NCBI GenBank assembly: GCA_002238965.1
Contig: MPNJ01000007.1
Span: forward strand, 1 to 64,000
Source: Nitrospinae bacterium bin107
GTDB lineage: Bacteria; UBA8248
Length of the DNA stretch: 64,000 nt
Direction: 5' to 3'
Position 1 is the first letter of the stretch. Every line of letters begins with the position of its first letter. The notes under the pieces are model-generated. The model made no database searches. It was not told where the DNA came from and saw only the letters and a list, made by a program, of their open reading frames with translations. This document shows positions 16,523-24,788 of the stretch, in pieces. The position numbers and the translations under genes are program-made.

Positions 16523-16822
16523 CTATTCCGTAGGCGTAAGAACAAACGCGCCGAACTCCTTCTCCAGGCGAAGCCTTTTTCCGTCGTGCTCGATAACAGC
16601 GCCTGCGGGGGTATCATCATCCACCGGGATGCGCACGCCGCAAACAGGGCATGAAACCATCTGCACGATACTGAGCACCTCCGCCCCCTCCGCCCGGCCC
16701 AGGCGGAACCTGACCCCCGCTCAGTTCCCGCAATCGATCAGGTCTCGAACCTTCGCGTCCCACGGGACGGGTATCTCCTGCCCACAGCCGGGGCAGGGAA
16801 GCGTCTTCCGCCTCCCGTTCAC
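16523..16822 (-). CDS. Predicted selenoprotein: double zinc-ribbon-like protein with a CxxU motif (in-frame TGA at 16721-16723)
   Basis: Reading the TGA at 16723-16721 as selenocysteine gives 99 residues from a GTG at 16822 that overlaps the TGA stop of the glutaredoxin gene, to a TAG at 16523-16525. Residues 8-40 read LPCPGCGQEIPVP...DLIDCGN-U-AGVRFRL: a zinc-ribbon pattern CPxC ... CxxC in which the last Cys is replaced by Sec34. The second half repeats the theme (VSCPVCGVRIPVDDD ... EHDGKRLRL) but has lost its second Cys pair. The frame stays open for 65 codons after TGA with sensible coding sequence, and a hairpin (16689-16707) lies at bSECIS distance. A conventional caller would stop at residue 33. 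Function inferred: redox or metal binding, perhaps partner of the glutaredoxin. Confidence 0.75.
16689..16707 (-). promoter_or_regulatory. Candidate bacterial SECIS hairpin for the CxxU gene
   Basis: On the mRNA, 13 bases after the UGA, UCCGCC pairs with GGCGGA (six bp) around the loop UGGGCCG, which has G residues in its first half. Position and size match bacterial SECIS elements, where a minihelix 11-16 bases after UGA presents a G/U loop to SelB. The region is GC-rich, so on its own the hairpin is weak evidence. Confidence 0.55.
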
Positions 16823-17064
16823 GCGGCGAGCCCCAAAAGCGCCTGGAGTTTCGCCCTGTCGAAGCCGACCACCTTCTCCTCGCCGATAAATATGACGGGC
16901 GTGGCCCGCATCTCCGCCCGCTGGAAGAGTTCCTCCAGGGCTTCTTCGTCCTGATCGACGAGTTTTTCCGTGTACGCCACGCCATGATGGGAAAGAAACT
17001 CTTTCACCGCCTTGCACGGCGCTCAGAACGTGGATGAATAGACCGTCACTTCCTTATCGGACAT
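16819..17064 (-). CDS. Predicted selenoprotein glutaredoxin with a UxxC active site (in-frame TGA at 17023-17025)
   Basis: From the ATG at 17064 (GGGAG nine bases upstream) the frame reads MSDKEVTVYSSTF, then TGA, then APCKAVKEFLSHHGV... to a TGA at 16819-16821. With Sec at residue 14 the protein has 81 residues, the normal glutaredoxin/NrdH size, and the motif is U14-A-P-C17 exactly where the family has CxxC. The rest of the fold is intact: the cis-Pro in ATPVIFIGEE and the glutathione/thioredoxin-fold end VVGFDRAKLQALLG. A well-formed SECIS-like hairpin follows the TGA (16989-17008). A standard caller would give a 62-residue stump without its active site. It is translationally coupled to the CxxU gene behind it. 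Role: disulfide or deglutathionylation chemistry with a selenol nucleophile. Confidence 0.9.
16989..17008 (-). promoter_or_regulatory. Bacterial SECIS hairpin of the glutaredoxin gene
   Basis: Starting 14 bases after the UGA the mRNA reads GG, a single unpaired U, GAAAGA, loop GUU, UCUUUC, CC. This eight-pair stem with one bulged U below and a loop opening with GU is the same architecture as the E. coli fdhF SECIS (GG, bulged U, short stem, loop with G-U), only shifted about three to four bases further from the UGA. The stem also encodes VKEFLS. Confidence 0.8.
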
Positions 17065-17149
17065 CTCAAGTCTCCCTTGAAGCCGGTGTGCGCCGCCCGG
17101 GCTTCTGGGCGCGCTTCATTATCAATATCGTTCCCGGGGGTGTTTTGCG

Positions 17150-18520
17150 CTACTTCGGCGTGTTCACTCTTTCGAGCAGGGCGGCCAGCTCCTTGATGCG
17201 GATCGAATCAAGTCTCGAAATGGCGTCCACGATCTCCGCGCGCAAGGAGGCGTCCGTGCGGGCCTCGCTCAGGGCCTCGAACTTCTCGTTCACCGTCGCC
17301 CAGCTCATCGGGGTGGTGAAATGTCCCTCCCAGGTGGGCTTGTCCAGCTTGTGGACGGTCCCGTCCTTGAGCGTGATGGTAATGTGCACGGGAGATTGCG
17401 CGGGATACCTGGCCGTCATCTCATCGGAATTGGTCGTGCGTACCTTCTTGAGAAGCGTCTGCACGTCGTCCGCGCGGATTCTCGCTTCCTCGTACTGGGC
17501 GGGAAGCACCTGCTCGTCGATGATGGCCGCCGAGAGCACGTAAGGAAGACTGTGGTCCGCCGTCTCCTTGTTCAGCACGTGCTCGCGCGCGCCCGCCTTG
17601 CCCTCGCCCATGATGAAATAGGCGCGCTCGTAGATACCGATCTCAACGTCCTCGATGTCCTCGGGACTGAATCCGTGTTCTCGCTTCATGTCGATGACGC
17701 CCTCGATGGCCGTCTGGGAGTGAAGCCCCGCGTTGTAGCGCTTCACGCTGATCTCGAGCATCTTGCTCAAGGAAGTGTCCGACCAGTCGACATCGAACTC
17801 GCCCGTCACGGACTCGAAAACGCCCAGTGGGCCTTCCATCAGCAGGAGTTGCCCCGTTACACCGCGCATGGCGAGAAACGTCGAGTGCACCCCGGTGTGG
17901 CAGCCCGCCGCATAGGCGAAGCCCTTCCAGTGGGAGAGTTCGCCCGTGCGCGTGATGAGCAGGGGGTTCTGTCTCACACCGCTGATGGCAATGGCGTTGG
18001 CCGTCTTCTCCGCATCCAGCCCCAGGGCGCGCGAGGCGCCCGCCGCCACGGCGTAGGCGCCCGCCATGGGCTGGTCGAAGCCTCTTTTCTCATAAGGCGC
18101 GCTGTCGCAAAGGCGGCACTGCACCTCATACGAAAGCGCAAGCGCCGTCATGAACTCCGCTCCGCTCGCGTCGGCGTATTCGGCCGCCGCCATCACGGCG
18201 CCCGTGTTGTCGCTCGGGTGCGAGGTGGCGAGCTTCCCCATGAAGCCGTCGTTGAAATCGAGATAGCGGATGAGCGAGGTATTATAGAACGCCGCGGCGT
18301 CGGGTGCGCTCTTGCCGCCGCCGATGAGCGTGCAATGCGGCGCGCCGCCGAAATCATCCGCCTGCTCGCGCAGGTAGCGGACGGGGCCTTCGCCCAGCGA
18401 GCCGATGGCGCAGCCGATGGTGTCGACCATGAGGGTCTTCATCTGCGTGCGCATCTCTTCGGAGAGGTCATCGAAACTGCTGTTCGCGGCGAACGCCGCA
18501 ATCTGTTCCACAATCGTCAT
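17150..18520 (-). CDS. MmgE/PrpD family protein (2-methylcitrate dehydratase-like)
   Basis: 456 residues, the family length. The N-terminal MTIVEQIAAFAANSSFDDLS, LMVDTIGCAIGS, LIGGGKSAPDAAAFYNTSLI and RYLDFNDGF are hallmarks of the all-helical MmgE/PrpD domain, and the C-terminal half has the smaller alpha/beta domain (DIEDVEIGIYERAYFIMGEG). Relatives dehydrate 2-methylcitrate or related acids, but many members act in other catabolic routes. No prpB/prpC lies beside it, so the methylcitrate cycle is not supported by context. The selenoprotein genes follow on the same strand after 85 bp. Confidence 0.9.
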   Translation of the reverse strand: MTIVEQIAAFAANSSFDDLSEEMRTQMKTLMVDTIGCAIGSLGEGPVRYLREQADDFGGAPHCTLIGGGKSAPDAAAFYNTSLIRYLDFNDGFMGKLATSHPSDNTGAVMAAAEYADASGAEFMTALALSYEVQCRLCDSAPYEKRGFDQPMAGAYAVAAGASRALGLDAEKTANAIAISGVRQNPLLITRTGELSHWKGFAYAAGCHTGVHSTFLAMRGVTGQLLLMEGPLGVFESVTGEFDVDWSDTSLSKMLEISVKRYNAGLHSQTAIEGVIDMKREHGFSPEDIEDVEIGIYERAYFIMGEGKAGAREHVLNKETADHSLPYVLSAAIIDEQVLPAQYEEARIRADDVQTLLKKVRTTNSDEMTARYPAQSPVHITITLKDGTVHKLDKPTWEGHFTTPMSWATVNEKFEALSEARTDASLRAEIVDAISRLDSIRIKELAALLERVNTPK

Positions 18521-18572
18521 GTTGTCTTCCTTCTTCGAACCGGTTTTTAGAGGGGAATTCTCATCGAGCGGG

Positions 18573-19580
18573 CTAGCCGCCGTTCAGCTTTCTGTATTCT
18601 CGCTGCATGATGAGCGCGTCGTATTCGAGCGCCGGAGACTCGCACACCACCCGGCCTTCGGCGCCGAAATCGATGAGGGCGCGGAACAAGTCCTTGTAAT
18701 TCATGTCCGACTCGTCGAGTTCGAGGTGATGCGCCTCGCCCTTGTCCGAATACGCGATGCCCGAGAGGTGGATGTGTAAGGTTTTGAGAACGTCGTCGCC
18801 CATCCTGTTCTTCAAAAGCTCCAGTTGCGCGCCGAACTCGTCATACGTGTTGTGCGCGCCCGCCGAGCGCGCGTGAATGTGCGCGAAGTCTATCGTGAAG
18901 CCGACGTTCTTGCCTTTTAGATCGCCGCCCATATCGGCGATTTCCTCGATCGAGCCGAACTGCGTGCCCTTGCCCGTCGTCTCCGGATCCAGGCGAACCG
19001 CACAGCCCTCCTCCTCCAGGATATCGGCGAGCTCTCCTATCTGGTTGCAGATGAAGTCGTAGACCTCTTTCGGGTCACGTTTCTGGTAGAACCCGGGGTG
19101 AAAGCACGCGCCGTCGCCCCCGCACTTCGCCAGGGCGCGCGCGGTGTCGAGCACGCGCTTTCTGCTCGCCGCCACCTTTTCATCTTCCAGCGAATAGAGG
19201 TTCACGTAATAGGGCCCGTGCGCGGTGACCTGAACGCCCGTCTCGGCCTGGGCGGCCATCACCTCATCGCAGGTCTCCTCCCTGATGCGCACGCCGTGGA
19301 CGAATTCCATCTCGTATACGCCCAGGCCCAGATCGTGAAGTCTTCGCACCGCCGCCGGGTGGGTCTGCGGCTTGGCCGAATGCGGGACCCCGCCCGTGCC
19401 GAAGAAAATCCTGTCCGCCTTCTTCGGCTTCGCGTTCACGCTCAAGGGGCCGTCATAGGTTCTGCCCTTCGGCTTTTCCTTTGGAACCCCCGGCGCCCAG
19501 CCGCGCACGTCAGCTTTTGGTTTTGGCTTCGCCGCTTTCTTCCTGGCTGCTTTCGGAGCCGCTTTTTTCTTTTCCGGCAC
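18573..19580 (-). CDS. Endonuclease-IV-like TIM-barrel protein (AP endonuclease family 2)
   Basis: 335 residues from a GTG preceded by GAGGACGAGC. The first 50 residues are Lys/Ala/Pro-rich and probably disordered. From about 55 the TIM barrel of the xylose-isomerase-like/AP-endonuclease-2 superfamily is visible: IFFGTGGVPHS, VQVTAHGPYYVNL (metal His), CFHPGFY, VRLDPETTGKGTQFGSIEE (metal Glu), VGFTIDFAHIHARSAG and LHIHLSGI. It probably nicks DNA at abasic sites with a zinc centre. The basic tail may help DNA binding. The next gene upstream on this strand is engB, 123 bp away. Confidence 0.85.
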   Translation of the reverse strand: MPEKKKAAPKAARKKAAKPKPKADVRGWAPGVPKEKPKGRTYDGPLSVNAKPKKADRIFFGTGGVPHSAKPQTHPAAVRRLHDLGLGVYEMEFVHGVRIREETCDEVMAAQAETGVQVTAHGPYYVNLYSLEDEKVAASRKRVLDTARALAKCGGDGACFHPGFYQKRDPKEVYDFICNQIGELADILEEEGCAVRLDPETTGKGTQFGSIEEIADMGGDLKGKNVGFTIDFAHIHARSAGAHNTYDEFGAQLELLKNRMGDDVLKTLHIHLSGIAYSDKGEAHHLELDESDMNYKDLFRALIDFGAEGRVVCESPALEYDALIMQREYRKLNGG

Positions 19581-19703
19581 GCTCGTCCTCAGAAGATGTA
19601 TCGCGCAATGGCGCTGTTTTTTTGTCGGAACGCTCTTTCAGGCGGTCGATGGCCCACTCTAGCAGATATGCGCGCATGCTGCGAGAATCCTCCCCTTCAG
19701 AAT

Positions 19704-20330
19704 TTATGCGGCGGGCGCGTCGCGGGGCGGCTCGCTCAGCCACTCGGCCATCTGGGCGAGAATCTCCCGCTTGCCGAGCCCCGTGTTCGCGCTGCAGAGA
19801 ATCGGGCCGGACCAGTGGCCGTACAATCCGCCGCCGTCCACCATGGTTTTCACGAGCGCGTCCAGAACGCCTTTGCGCTCGTTTTGCTTCAGCTTGTCCG
19901 CCTTCGTGAGCGCCAGACAGGCCGGCAGGTTCACCGCCGCGAGCCATTCGAGGAGGTGCATGTCCATCTCACGCGCCCCCCGGCGCGAATCGATGAGCAC
20001 CACCACGCCCTGGAGCGTCTCGCGGTGCTCGAGATAGGTCTCGATCATGGGCCGCCAGCGGGCCCTCTCGGCAAGCGGCACCTTCGCGTAGCCGTAGCCC
20101 GGCAAATCCACGAGGTTGAAGCGATCATCCACAGCAAAAAAATTGACGAGCTGCGTCTTGCCCGGCGTAGCGCTCGTCTTGGCCAGGTTCTTGCGGTTGG
20201 TCAGGGAATTGATGAGCGAGGATTTGCCCACGTTGCTCCTGCCTGCGAAGGCGACCTCGGGCAACGCCGCCCTCGGCCAGCCACCACGATCGGCGGCGCT
20301 TGTGATGAATCGCGCGTTTTGTATTTTCAT
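19704..20330 (-). CDS. engB: Ribosome-biogenesis GTPase EngB/YsxC
   Basis: 208 residues, the usual size. G1 GRSNVGKSS, G2 TSATPGKTQ, G3 LPGYG (DLPGYGYAKV), G4 TKAD (LTKADKLK) and G5 SANTG (CSANTGLGKRE) are all present in order. It is a P-loop GTPase needed for late assembly of the 50S subunit. It lies 10 bp after the DUF1015 gene on the same strand and is probably co-transcribed with it. Confidence 0.95.
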   Translation of the reverse strand: MKIQNARFITSAADRGGWPRAALPEVAFAGRSNVGKSSLINSLTNRKNLAKTSATPGKTQLVNFFAVDDRFNLVDLPGYGYAKVPLAERARWRPMIETYLEHRETLQGVVVLIDSRRGAREMDMHLLEWLAAVNLPACLALTKADKLKQNERKGVLDALVKTMVDGGGLYGHWSGPILCSANTGLGKREILAQMAEWLSEPPRDAPAA

Positions 20331-20340
20331 GCCGCAAGCG

Positions 20341-21654
20341 TCAGGAGGAATCCCCTGCCGGGGGAGCGTATGCGTGAACGACGAGTCCCGTGCGTATCTT
20401 GGGATAAAAATAGGTGGACTTGTGCGGCATCTTCCCGCCCGCCTTGGCGATCTCGCACACCGACTCGAGGGGCGTGGGATTCAGCAAAACAGCCACCGCG
20501 CACTCCCCGCTCCTTGCGCAGGAGAGCGCCAATTCCGGGTCGGGTGTGAAGGCGATGTCCCCTTCCTCGTGAGAGGCCTGGAATGCGCCGTCCACGATGT
20601 CCGCATGGAGACGGCTCACATCGAGCGCGGCGACGGCTTCTTCCACCGATGCGGTTGCCGCGTCATGTCTGCCAATCAGATAGCGGACGTTCGCGCCGCC
20701 GTCATAGACACAAAACACGCTCGCCCCGCCGTTCGCTCCGGATAACGCCGAGAGCCGCTCCGCCACCCGGCCGCAGCCGCCGGCCTCGGGCGCCGCTTCT
20801 TCCAGGACATCGTATTTCCCGGCCAAGGCGGCGAGCGCTTCTCCGGTCGTGGCGGATACCTTCTTGAGGAGCCGGTAGGTGGGGAGAATCACCATGCCCG
20901 GGTCCGCGATGTTGGCCAGGCACATGAGCGTGTAGTCCGCCTCACTCCCCAAGGGGGCGTCATTCGCGCGGGCAGCGTCTCTCAAGTCCAGGGACGTCTC
21001 ATAGCGGTGGTGGCCGTCGGCGATGAACGCCTCTTTCCCGAGGAGCGATTCCTGCGCAAGCGCGATGACTTCTGGATCATCGCACCGCCACAGGGTATGG
21101 CGCACGCCGTCGTCCTCGAAATCGGCGATAGGCGCGCCCTTCTCCGCGTTCTTTAAGGCGTTGTTCGCCGTTTCGTTGGGTTCGTCGTAAAAGCTGAAAA
21201 TCGGCCCGAGATGCGCGCCGCTCCGCCCCCACAGATCAAACAGATAACCCTTGGGCTTGGGGAAGGTCTGCTCGTGAGGGTGGATTTCACCCGCGCCGTA
21301 GGGTTCGAGCTTCACCGCCGCGAAAAACGCGTTTCTCTCCAGGCGCGTTCCGTCGGGCAGCGCGAAGCGCTGGCGGTAGGGGTAGAGCGCGGGCGTTTCG
21401 TCCAGGGTCATCTCCCCGCTCGCGCGCCAGTCCTTGAGATAATCAACAGCGCGCCCCACGCGGCCCGCGTCTCCGTCTTCACCCTCCAGTATCTCGCCCT
21501 GAATCAGCCGCACGATGTTCAGGGGGTGGCGCTCATAAAACGAACGCCTGATCTCGGACGTAAAAACGTCATAAGGCGGGGAGGAGACTTCTCCCATTTC
21601 TTCCGGTGCGATATTTGAATACCTCAGCGCGCGAAACGCCCGAACCTGAACCAC
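20341..21654 (-). CDS. DUF1015 family protein
   Basis: 437 residues. The N-terminus VQVRAFRALRYSN, SSPPYDVFTSEIRRSFYERHPLNIVRLIQGE and the block IADGHHRYETSLDLRDAAR (with the GHHRYE signature), then LPTYRLL, place it in the DUF1015 family. The family is widespread and uncharacterised; some members are annotated as SerC-linked or HPr-kinase-like, but no such residues are seen here. The C-terminal MPHKSTYFYPKIRTGLV is also conserved. Soluble, no signal peptide. Confidence 0.88.
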   Translation of the reverse strand: MVQVRAFRALRYSNIAPEEMGEVSSPPYDVFTSEIRRSFYERHPLNIVRLIQGEILEGEDGDAGRVGRAVDYLKDWRASGEMTLDETPALYPYRQRFALPDGTRLERNAFFAAVKLEPYGAGEIHPHEQTFPKPKGYLFDLWGRSGAHLGPIFSFYDEPNETANNALKNAEKGAPIADFEDDGVRHTLWRCDDPEVIALAQESLLGKEAFIADGHHRYETSLDLRDAARANDAPLGSEADYTLMCLANIADPGMVILPTYRLLKKVSATTGEALAALAGKYDVLEEAAPEAGGCGRVAERLSALSGANGGASVFCVYDGGANVRYLIGRHDAATASVEEAVAALDVSRLHADIVDGAFQASHEEGDIAFTPDPELALSCARSGECAVAVLLNPTPLESVCEIAKAGGKMPHKSTYFYPKIRTGLVVHAYAPPAGDSS

Positions 21655-21886
21655 GAAAAACCCCTTTCCAGAATACGATACATAACGATGAGAACAGCGG
21701 CGAGGGGATATTAAGGTCGCCCGAGTGGAGTGTCAAAACATGATCGAGCCGATACGCAGGATTTGAGGGCCCTCTCACATTCCAGCGCTTCGCCCGGACG
21801 AGTTGACCGGGGCTGGCGGGTACTCTAGTTTCCTCATCATTATCCACAGGGGCGGAAACTGAAATCGTGAACGAGGAACATCAGGG

Positions 21887-22837
21887 ATGAAAACGAAATT
21901 CGGCATCAGCTTCGGCATGCACCCCGAACGCATCTTTACGCCCGAGGAATCGTATGCGTTCGTAGAATCCGCCGAATCCCTGGGCTACGATTCCCTGTGG
22001 ATAGGCGATCACATCTCCTTTTACGGCCACTACACCGAGAGCCTCACCACGCTGGCCGCCTTCGCGGCGCGCACCAGCCGCATCACGCTGGGGGTGGGGG
22101 TCTACCTCCTGCCGCTGAGACGCCCCGCCATCGCCGCCAAGACGGCCGCCACGGTGGATTACCTCACGGGCGGGGGACGCTTCGTCTTCGGCGTCGGCGT
22201 GGGAGGCGAGGGAAAAACCGAGTTCGAGCTTTGCGGCGTGCCCGTCAAAGAACGCGGCGCGCGGACGGATGAGTCCATCGAAATCGTGCGAAAACTCTGG
22301 AGCGGCGATAAGGTGAGTCACGAGGGGCGCTTCTGGAACTTTACGGACGCGCGCCAGACGCCCGCCCCGGCCACGCCGGGCGGTCCCCCCATCTGGGTAG
22401 GTGGACGCAGCGACGCCGCCCGGAAAAGAGCGGCGCTCAGATGCGAGGGCTACGTCTCCTATATGTTTTCTGCTCCCCGCTTCGCCAGGGGACTGGAAGA
22501 CATGAGGCAATGGGCGGAGGAAGCGGGTAGGACGCTGGACATCGAAGGGGGCGCGTGGACGCCGGCGCACCATGCGTTCATCTACGTCCACGAGGATGAG
22601 GAGCACGCCCTGCGCGAGGGCATCAGGAATCTCTCCAGGCGCTACAACATGGATTTTGACGGCATCGCCCAAAAGTATTTATTCTATGGGCCGCGCGAGC
22701 GGTGCCTGGAGCAGATAGCGGCGTTCCAGGAGGCGGGCGCAACGCACTTCATCTTCAAGCACGCGGGTCCGGCGGATGAGGAGATGGACCAGATGGCGCT
22801 TCTGGCGGAAGAGGTGATACCCGAGGTGAGAAATTGA
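21887..22837 (+). CDS. LLM-class (luciferase-like) flavin-dependent oxidoreductase
   Basis: 316 residues with the bacterial-luciferase TIM-barrel: KFGISFGMHPERIFTPEE, YDSLWIGDHISFYGHYTESL, AFAARTSRITLGVGVYLLPLRRPAIAAK and GRFVFGVGVGGEGKTEFELCG, then GPPIWVGGRSDAARKRAA. Such enzymes use FMN or F420; the flavin type cannot be told from sequence alone. The two-gene overlap with the next gene (TTGA, stop/start) shows co-transcription. The substrate is unknown. Confidence 0.9.
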   Translation: MKTKFGISFGMHPERIFTPEESYAFVESAESLGYDSLWIGDHISFYGHYTESLTTLAAFAARTSRITLGVGVYLLPLRRPAIAAKTAATVDYLTGGGRFVFGVGVGGEGKTEFELCGVPVKERGARTDESIEIVRKLWSGDKVSHEGRFWNFTDARQTPAPATPGGPPIWVGGRSDAARKRAALRCEGYVSYMFSAPRFARGLEDMRQWAEEAGRTLDIEGGAWTPAHHAFIYVHEDEEHALREGIRNLSRRYNMDFDGIAQKYLFYGPRERCLEQIAAFQEAGATHFIFKHAGPADEEMDQMALLAEEVIPEVRN

Positions 22838-23202
22838 GCGAGACGAAAAAAGCAGGCCTCAAATGGCCCGTCTGCACCGTCCTCATACTCGCGCTACTGG
22901 GCGGGATGATCTACTGGGGCTACACGGCGTTCCAGGCCGAACAAGCCATTATCCAGGCGAAAACGGCCCCGCCCGCGCAAACGACGGGGGGCGCGGCGAC
23001 CGTTGCGGGGACCCAGCCCGTCGCCTACCGCTCCGCGCTGCCACTGTATTTTCTGGTGGGTTTCGCCCTCGTCATGACGGCCATCATGGGCAGCATCATC
23101 TATTTCTGGTGGTCGCTCAAGGACTGGGAAGGCGGCAGGCGCTACGGTGACGAGGAAGCGGAAGCCCCGGCCCCCGATTCGGATAAGGTGTCCGCTCCGT
23201 AG
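22834..23202 (+). CDS. Small membrane protein with two helices
   Basis: 122 residues from a TTG overlapping the stop of the LLM gene by four bases. Membrane helix one is about residues 10-32 (WPVCTVLILALLGGMIYWGY), followed by an Ala/Thr/Gly-rich periplasmic stretch, and helix two about 69-92 (LYFLVGFALVMTAIMGSIIY), with an acidic tail. No known domain. Possibly a membrane anchor for a neighbouring soluble enzyme; that is a guess from the overlap only. Confidence 0.7.
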   Translation: MSETKKAGLKWPVCTVLILALLGGMIYWGYTAFQAEQAIIQAKTAPPAQTTGGAATVAGTQPVAYRSALPLYFLVGFALVMTAIMGSIIYFWWSLKDWEGGRRYGDEEAEAPAPDSDKVSAP

Positions 23203-23215
23203 GATTTTCCAGGGT

Positions 23216-24349
23216 TTACGCCTGTTCGATGGCGGAGAGGAACCACGTGTTCGGTCCCTCGGGCCGCACCCATGTCCAGTGCTCCGAGAAATTCACCCGC
23301 TCCGTGCGGCTGCCTTCGACGATATTCCCGCTTCGCTCTTCCACCACGTAATCGCAAAGACTCGCCTCGTAGCGCACGGCGATAAAATCATAACCCTCTT
23401 CGTTCCAGGCCTCGACAATCTCGGCGCTTTTGATGTCCACGTCGTCGAGCTTGTTGATCTTACCCTCGCTCTTCAAGCCCTCGATGTCGCGCTGGACCTC
23501 GCCGTAAATCTCCTTGTCCATGAGATCGCGGACAGGAGAAAGATCGCGCGCCGTCCAGGCGTTCTGGAAGCGGATGAAGTTCTCCTTCGCCAGGCCGACG
23601 AAGGCCTGCTCGGAAAAGGATGCGTCACTCTCGGCCATTTTCCGCAAAGCCGCATCGCTCGCGGAATCACGGTGGGTGGCCCGATCCCCGGGGGTCGGGC
23701 CACCGCTCGAACCTCGGGCCAAGCGGCTCGCGCCGCCCGTCTTGCCGATGTCCGGGCCGCGGTATACGCCGCCTGACCTCTCCTGCCTGCGGGGTTCTTC
23801 GTGCCTGTCGTGCGGCTCCTCCTCATATCCCCCCACGCCGTAGGGGTCGGCCTCGGCGTAGCGCTCTCCCGAATAGCGCGGCTCCTGGGAAGCGGCGGCG
23901 GTGCGGTTTCTCATCATCCGGAAGATGAAGAAGATGATGCCGCCGATGAGGAGAATTTCCAGAATTCCGAATCCGCCCCCCATTCCCATACCGCCCATCC
24001 CGCCGAAGAGCATGCGTCCTATCATGCCGCCCAGCAGAAACCCGCCGATGCCGGCGAAGAGGCCCGAGCCTAAGCCCCCGCCCAGGAACGAGGACCTCCG
24101 GAGCGGTCTGCGAGAGAAGCTGCGCGCCCGGGGGCGCGAGCCGAACGAGCGCCTCGAGAAGCCCCTGCGCCCGAAGCTGCCGAACCCGCGCGAGCCGCGG
24201 AACCCGAAGGATCGGAAACCGCCGAAGCGCCTCGCCTCGGCGTCCTGGGTCATGAAAACCAGACCATCCGTGGTGCGCGTGGGCGCGCCCAGGTGCGCGG
24301 GGGCCAGGAACAACAACGCGAACAACAAGGCGATGAGAAAAGACTTCAT
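23216..24349 (-). CDS. Tim44-like domain protein, membrane-anchored
   Basis: 377 residues from the ATG at 24349, preceded by GGAGG at optimal spacing; a longer frame upstream is rejected. Residues 1-22 are a signal peptide (MKSFLIALLFALLFLAPAHL), followed by an Arg/Gly/Phe/Ser-rich stretch (about 45-95), a Gly-rich membrane segment (about 100-150, ILLIGGIIFFIFRMMRN) and a C-terminal Tim44-like domain (about 225-377; DASFSEQAFVGLAKENFIRF and NFSEHWTWVRPEG). Tim44 relatives in bacteria are of uncertain role. The low-complexity FGRRGF-type segment resembles other bacterial Tim44-domain proteins. Confidence 0.85.
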   Translation of the reverse strand: MKSFLIALLFALLFLAPAHLGAPTRTTDGLVFMTQDAEARRFGGFRSFGFRGSRGFGSFGRRGFSRRSFGSRPRARSFSRRPLRRSSFLGGGLGSGLFAGIGGFLLGGMIGRMLFGGMGGMGMGGGFGILEILLIGGIIFFIFRMMRNRTAAASQEPRYSGERYAEADPYGVGGYEEEPHDRHEEPRRQERSGGVYRGPDIGKTGGASRLARGSSGGPTPGDRATHRDSASDAALRKMAESDASFSEQAFVGLAKENFIRFQNAWTARDLSPVRDLMDKEIYGEVQRDIEGLKSEGKINKLDDVDIKSAEIVEAWNEEGYDFIAVRYEASLCDYVVEERSGNIVEGSRTERVNFSEHWTWVRPEGPNTWFLSAIEQA

Positions 24350-24788
24350 GCGAAACCTCCGAATGCGGCAAAGCCCGAAAAGAAAAAGGGCCGTTCCAGG
24401 AATCTGGATTATCCCAACATGGGAGAGATAAGTCCACGCAAAAAGGAAGTTTCGCCTCAGCGAGCCACTTATCCCTTGGCTAGAAAACACCCCCTCGCCC
24501 TCTCCTCCCCGTCATGCGAAGCCCACCGCCGCACCAGCGGGGTCAAACCCTCCCTCGTCGGGCTTTTTCAACAACCCCGTATGCGGACCCTGCAAGAAAG
24601 AAGACAACCCTGCCCGGTCGGGATCGATATCCCGCAGAACGGCCAGTCGGCATGGGGCGTGAATCCCCTGAAATCGTTGCTGGCGCATCCGCGCTTTGCT
24701 ACCATCGGGGCGTCCCGCGAAACGTACTTCGTGAAACTGTCCGGGGCCTCGAAGCGCCGGCCCCTAATCTTAAGGAAGCGCCGAATTC
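24350..24788. other. Intergenic region, no gene seen
   Basis: 439 bp between divergent genes. It must hold promoters for the Tim44-like gene and the CoA transferase, but I could not pick confident hexamers. A frame around 24570-24600 spells VCGPCKK in passing but has no start or family context, so it is ignored. Confidence 0.5.

Noticed and set aside
24349-24490. Longer N-terminus for the Tim44-like protein
   Set aside because: The ATG at 24349 has GGAGG at good spacing and begins a clear signal peptide; the upstream part would bury it.
24570-24660. CGPC-like thioredoxin fragment in an intergenic region
   Set aside because: A short frame spells VCGPCKK, but it lacks a start, fold context and length. 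Chance is enough.
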